From an uncultured Bacteroidales bacterium (lineage in GTDB: Bacteria; Bacteroidota; Bacteroidia; Bacteroidales; F082): a stretch of DNA of 64,000 nt. The number at the start of each line of letters is the position of its first letter. Positions within the stretch are counted from its first letter, which is position 1. Location of the stretch: assembly GCA_905234645.1 (NCBI GenBank), contig CAJOIS010000001.1, forward strand, positions 1 through 64,000. Reading direction: 5' to 3'. A program made the position numbers and the translations under genes. Below the pieces are notes generated by a model. It was not told where the DNA came from, made no database searches, and was given only the letters and a program-made list of their open reading frames with translations. Positions 62,501 to 64,000 of this stretch are shown here, in pieces.

Positions 62501-64000
62501 GGAGCAGCAAGTCATGCAGGGCATCCGTGGCAATGTGTTTGGTGGCGGCTATCAGGCTACCGTGACCTCCAAACCGGTGGTCAACATCGGCTATGATGCC
62601 GAAACGGTTGTCTATGGCACCACCACTATGGCTCAACTCAAACCCGAAGGCTATCCTGAGGAAAGCACGCTCACCAACTTCCCGCTGGCTTACATCACGG
62701 GCGACGTGTTCGGCGGCGGCGATGAAGCTAATGTGTCGGGCAAGGCCACAGTGAACATGCGTCAGGCCCAAAGCCGTGTGACCAAGATTTTCGGCGGCGG
62801 CAACGAAGCCGGCGTCGGTGCCACTGAGGTCAATGTCTATAATGGCAAGGTGGCTACCGCTGTGTATGGCGGCTGCAACACCAAAGGCAATGTGACTAAC
62901 GACGTCGCCGTGAACGTCTATGGCGGCACCTTGGGCACGACGACCAACCCCATCAGCATCTTCGGTGGCGGTTATGGTGGCCCTGTCCCTGCCGACAACA
63001 ATCCTGGCACCACCACTGGTGGCAACGTCATCGTCACCATCGGTGGTACGGGCTATACACCTACCATTTATGGTCCTGTCTATGGCGGCTCGGCCTTGGG
63101 TAGCGTGAACGCTGCAGGCAAATTTACCAAGGTTGAACTCAAGAGCGGTACCGTCAATGGTAATGTGTTTGGCGGTGGTTTGGGTAATAACACCACTGCA
63201 GCCATTGTGAACGGCGACATCCAAGTGGTCGGCAATGGCGGCAACGTCAACGGTTTGGTCTTCGGCGCCAACGACCAGAATGGCGACCCCGCAGGCAAGG
63301 TGGAAGTCGTCATCAACGGTGGCACCATCACTGGCGATGTGTTCGGCGGCGGCAACGTGGCCGCCTACAGTTCGCCTATAGTTAATAACAATTACACCAA
63401 TTATCCCTATGTCAACATCACGGGCGGCACGGTGACCCATAAGGTGGTGGGCGGCGGTAACAACGCCAATGTCGTGGGCAACCCGTTTATCCTTATCGAA
63501 GGTGGCACCATAGGCATCAACGATGCATCCGATGCCGGCATTTACGGCGGCTGCAACACCTGGGGCACCGTTACCGGCAATACGATTGTTACGCTTACGG
63601 GTGGCAGCATCGGCGAAGAGGTAAACACTGGTACCCTTGAGGACCCTGAGTATGTAGTTCACCACGCATACATCCACGGCGGCGGTTATGGTAAGGATAC
63701 CTATGTCACTGGCAACGTTACCGTCAGTTTCGGCGCTGTTGAGATTAATGAAAGTACGGGCGAAGAAGTGCATACGGACGACCTTGTCCTCTATGGCGAA
63801 CTTTATGGTGGATCGGCTCTTGGGAATGTCAACACCAATATCGAAAACAACTCCGACCTTAAGACTATCGTCAACCTGATGAACGGCATCATCATAGGTG
63901 AAGTTTACGGTGGCGGCTTGGGACGCTTGGACGACCAGAGTACTACTGATGAAAACGAAGCCGTTGCAGCTACTGTATTTGGCGAGGTTCACGTCAATGT
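56565..64000 (+). CDS. Giant exported GG-repeat protein, gene C, 3' partial
   Basis: Open from ATG 56565 to the right edge, over 2,470 codons; the frame was checked at several points and at the end. A signal peptide core LAICCLLLWCFMGSTMAQ follows an N-region of about 28 residues (a later ATG, 56604 or 56625, would shorten it). The N-terminal domain (50-270: YVLKRQIGETHHYLTHVNNG, NYYFYDQTADKYHFLSAPLA) is unassigned. Next is an Ig-like stretch with WTILGEGNDYLSFSS and an FN3 domain (about 365-460: VNHNDVTVTWYP, YKVEWKKASESDW). From about residue 462 the protein is all GG units: 52 were counted by eye in about 2,010 residues (mean about 39). Gene C is the largest of the trio; any C-terminal anchor lies outside the window. 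Confidence 0.85.
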   Translation, partial: MKKQLNIPNSELKMRRNNINMRTLLQRLAICCLLLWCFMGSTMAQTDKPYVLKRQIGETHHYLTHVNNGGTWSLQDATEFNPETCLWYSGPVFNVSGTHHNYYFYDQTADKYHFLSAPLAGNQDLGFSAELPTTSHLKNPEEIYYFYDWDQDEYGGGVARGHDDNGWWTVHWVSYSNHYHKWLTSEDHYNVVDSAARYREVTITEHDKYFNWTQNNIGNLEEPFAMNWHETPSSNGHALSITIGNYSYTCTPAYTTYNFEGSSYNFQGNTPYTPTPSSPIQGSGSAASYTWTILGEGNDYLSFSSEPNSNDTVTTGATPTLYYTRENTQGRKTATLTLTMTFGSGDNIATVVRTTTVTVNTLCQNPAQAANPVVNHNDVTVTWYPTASHYKVEWKKASESDWTHASYAEVGDVTSYTIHDLDQVLYQYRVIAKCGDDYQTPPTNPTGSFTPQAAPDLLIYGSVFGGGRAADVTGKVEVIIVNCDSIGAVYGGNDIAGTAGGADGAIITLGVNGSGTAPHTQAPIRIGSVYGGGNGYYAYGSQAFAPATATTNTVAAGASVYAMSLSNQWDNLVWTNSGTTAVSKPSISKTSITVTNDYVKIDSLFGGAKNAFVTQNKANDDDVTTTNTKTTINGGTIFAVFGGNNVGGTLGTARQKIDVTATTEDRDPVTGTIKLGRTHGIGYLFGGGNMVAGTTTEVNITGGQLDTIFGGGNRESVVAAWLTVNCAGDKKISSALDGSGNILSTYGWDGDALYNVHTLFGGNNRAHMDGVPHITLTSGGVGTAYGGGNAGDMLAHIHEQIEENGPYVDYGTHMVLSEDNMIVDFLYGGCQMSNVEYSTWVEIQGGHVGSVYGGCNVSGDVGSIRTDPEATAFTGEEPNQEPNENYQKVKGATYVKVTGGTIYRDVFAGSNGYYHCNDGVYYVEGLKFGDQDGSPEYYDPNNLYVGLRVPTHNETNVKICGGTIKGNVYAGGNLACVGFTDYTVPEEFTSGDKLYPTFVGLTLVEMSGGHVEGDVYGGGRMASVFGSNSVKVSGGTIDGALYGGNDRTGQVAQITNRVLSDDYKWASDNITNLNQLNVKTYVCVMGAPQVGTVYGGGNGDYDYTSEDAIQFCGITPDEPIQSNTFVDINIDGSANGHTAGHIGTVYGGGNGVTVINGITVFLNVQNVDYEHDGDHVGTIFGGNNKGSLTLVPDIILKDGKVHTVYGGCNKGAMYGDYTFKTGSGNSEHTYPNVGSLVRLRDQYVFTLKGGQYNAQNEWIANNTDYTQPVHAQVTGAVYGGCRMNGVTTNSMVLVEGHGNDHVNAELFGGSDISGVVGGTSMVVINGVNTTSGDLIATQVGNVYGGGNGHYVYENNNVYVLNDDGTTGDLIDQGTALNPIQAPYCKETLVEMINGNSDHNLFAGGYAALSGKTTMNVYGGTVNEKIFGGGNLAGTTKASYTFEGNSYSGDGTSTVNVTGGMVKGGVYGGNNLQGTIADDITVNILGGTFGTSTVPMTDGIFGGGYGNQTRTTGDVTVNVDKVSGGVAPVIYGDVYGGSGYGDVNTEDGNDITMVNILDGTIHGDIYGGGLGQNQIGDDPTTAYPAKVNGKVYVNIGSGELNQGCVENLTGNATIGGAVYGCNNINGTPLDDVFVNIYSTHHEGNNVYPTNPPTTVVGLSALPHTDDYFALSAVYGGGNRAAYLPPLNGENRRCATVHVWGCHENTIKDVYGGGNAADVGSTGTNGVAANTHVIIDGGRIYRSFGGGNGYSAIGNHNDPSGQDYNPGANIYGKASSHIYSGLIEEVYGGANQYGSIDDIDLNVLSSSCCQDKAVYCKVFGCANEAPINHDIVTTIGCGVGEIGELYGGSNLAPIGVNDPNHKANVTLNLYGGEYERVFGGSKGRLEGGGLSAVSADIYGDVTLNLYGGTVHDAFGGSDQLGSIKGIITVNVLDDEGSCKLDLTNVYGGSNLADYDPWTVNGAVVESPIVNVMHINNVDVVGEQQVMQGIRGNVFGGGYQATVTSKPVVNIGYDAETVVYGTTTMAQLKPEGYPEESTLTNFPLAYITGDVFGGGDEANVSGKATVNMRQAQSRVTKIFGGGNEAGVGATEVNVYNGKVATAVYGGCNTKGNVTNDVAVNVYGGTLGTTTNPISIFGGGYGGPVPADNNPGTTTGGNVIVTIGGTGYTPTIYGPVYGGSALGSVNAAGKFTKVELKSGTVNGNVFGGGLGNNTTAAIVNGDIQVVGNGGNVNGLVFGANDQNGDPAGKVEVVINGGTITGDVFGGGNVAAYSSPIVNNNYTNYPYVNITGGTVTHKVVGGGNNANVVGNPFILIEGGTIGINDASDAGIYGGCNTWGTVTGNTIVTLTGGSIGEEVNTGTLEDPEYVVHHAYIHGGGYGKDTYVTGNVTVSFGAVEINESTGEEVHTDDLVLYGELYGGSALGNVNTNIENNSDLKTIVNLMNGIIIGEVYGGGLGRLDDQSTTDENEAVAATVFGEVHVN
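61060..61440 (+). repeat. GG-repeat higher-order cassette, copy 2 (gene C)
   Basis: IFGGGYGNQTRTTGDVTVNV, VYGGSGYGDVN, MVNILDGTIHGDIYGGGLGQ, VYVNIGSGEL, VYGCNNINGTP. Closest in order to copy 1 in gene B, including the GCNN.NG unit. Confidence 0.7.
62958..63290 (+). repeat. GG-repeat higher-order cassette, copy 3 (gene C)
   Basis: FGGGYGGPVPADN, GGNVIVTIG, VYGGSALGSVN, SGTVNGNVFGGGLGNNT, GDIQVVGNGG, VFGANDQNGDP. Confidence 0.7.
63671..64000 (+). repeat. GG-repeat higher-order cassette, copy 4 (gene C, cut by window end)
   Basis: IHGGGYGKDTYVTGNVTVSF, LYGGSALGNVN, TIVNLMNGIIIGEVYGGGLG, VFGEVHVNV, then the window ends. Confidence 0.7.

Noticed and set aside
62229-63992. 587-codon open frame on the minus strand
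   Set aside because: Antisense to gene C. GGC/GCC-rich repeats rarely give stop codons on the other strand, and the translated sequence has no recognisable features. The same applies to 59013-60467 and 58278-59003 (gene C) and 52203-53636 (gene A).
53600-64000. CRISPR-like or satellite array
   Set aside because: The repeats are protein-coding units of variable length without constant spacers.
1-64000. rRNA, tRNA, riboswitch and IS genes
   Set aside because: None was recognised by eye; short RNAs could have been missed without a covariance-model search.

Overview
The window looks like a chromosomal stretch of an uncultured Bacteroidales bacterium, probably from a gut or rumen. The main signs are gingipain-type C25 proteases with type IX secretion (T9SS) sorting tails, the Bacteroidetes rSAM/lipoprotein pair, many lipoproteins with short signal peptides, a TamB-like giant protein, split transketolase, meso-diaminopimelate dehydrogenase, and repeated TAnnTTTG (-7) promoter boxes with few Shine-Dalgarno sites. 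No rRNA, tRNA, phage, IS transposase or CRISPR array was seen. Repeat locations and promoter boxes were found by eye, not by a search tool.

Layout. 1-2.3 kb: the 3' end of a surface repeat protein, convergent with tsaD. 2.3-10 kb: tamB-like gene followed by an AddA-type helicase-nuclease. 10.2-12.9 kb: pyruvate, phosphate dikinase, broken by an apparent ~20-bp deletion. 13-22.8 kb: three paralogous C25 proteases on the minus strand, with a ParE-type toxin-antitoxin pair between two of them. 22.8-29 kb (plus): ddh, a GH3 beta-glucosidase lipoprotein with an outer-membrane barrel gene, the rSAM/lipoprotein pair, shikimate kinase. 29-33.3 kb (minus): RlmD-type methyltransferase, aroE, a small-multidrug-export family protein and a TPR protein. 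33.4-41.3 kb (mostly plus): TPM protein, a YoeB-type toxin-antitoxin, split transketolase, alkaline phosphatase and a GT2/sugar-transferase-like fusion. 41.3-45.5 kb (minus): two nucleoside-hydrolase paralogs and a GH109-like oxidoreductase-fold glycosidase. The last is divergent from a NahK-like hexosamine kinase, which suggests a GalNAc salvage unit. 46.8-50.3 kb: thioredoxin-fold protein with an antitoxin-like mini-ORF, an EEP nuclease/phosphatase, a YafQ-type toxin-antitoxin and an EamA transporter.

50.5-64 kb is the most unusual part. Three consecutive plus-strand genes encode very large exported proteins built from about 78 visible units centred on [VIL][YF]GG[GCSN]. The third gene runs off the right edge with more than 2,470 codons. 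A higher-order cassette of about 110-165 residues (GGGYG, then GGSALG, then GGGLG) recurs at least four times across the second and third genes. No anchor or T9SS tail is visible on the two complete proteins.

A second theme is palindromic repeats. At least five families lie between genes. Members also lie inside coding sequences in frame (16195-16218, 48297-48320, probably 25731-25796). Others supply stop codons (aroE, the NahK-like gene) or sit in the inferred 5' leader (GH109-like gene).
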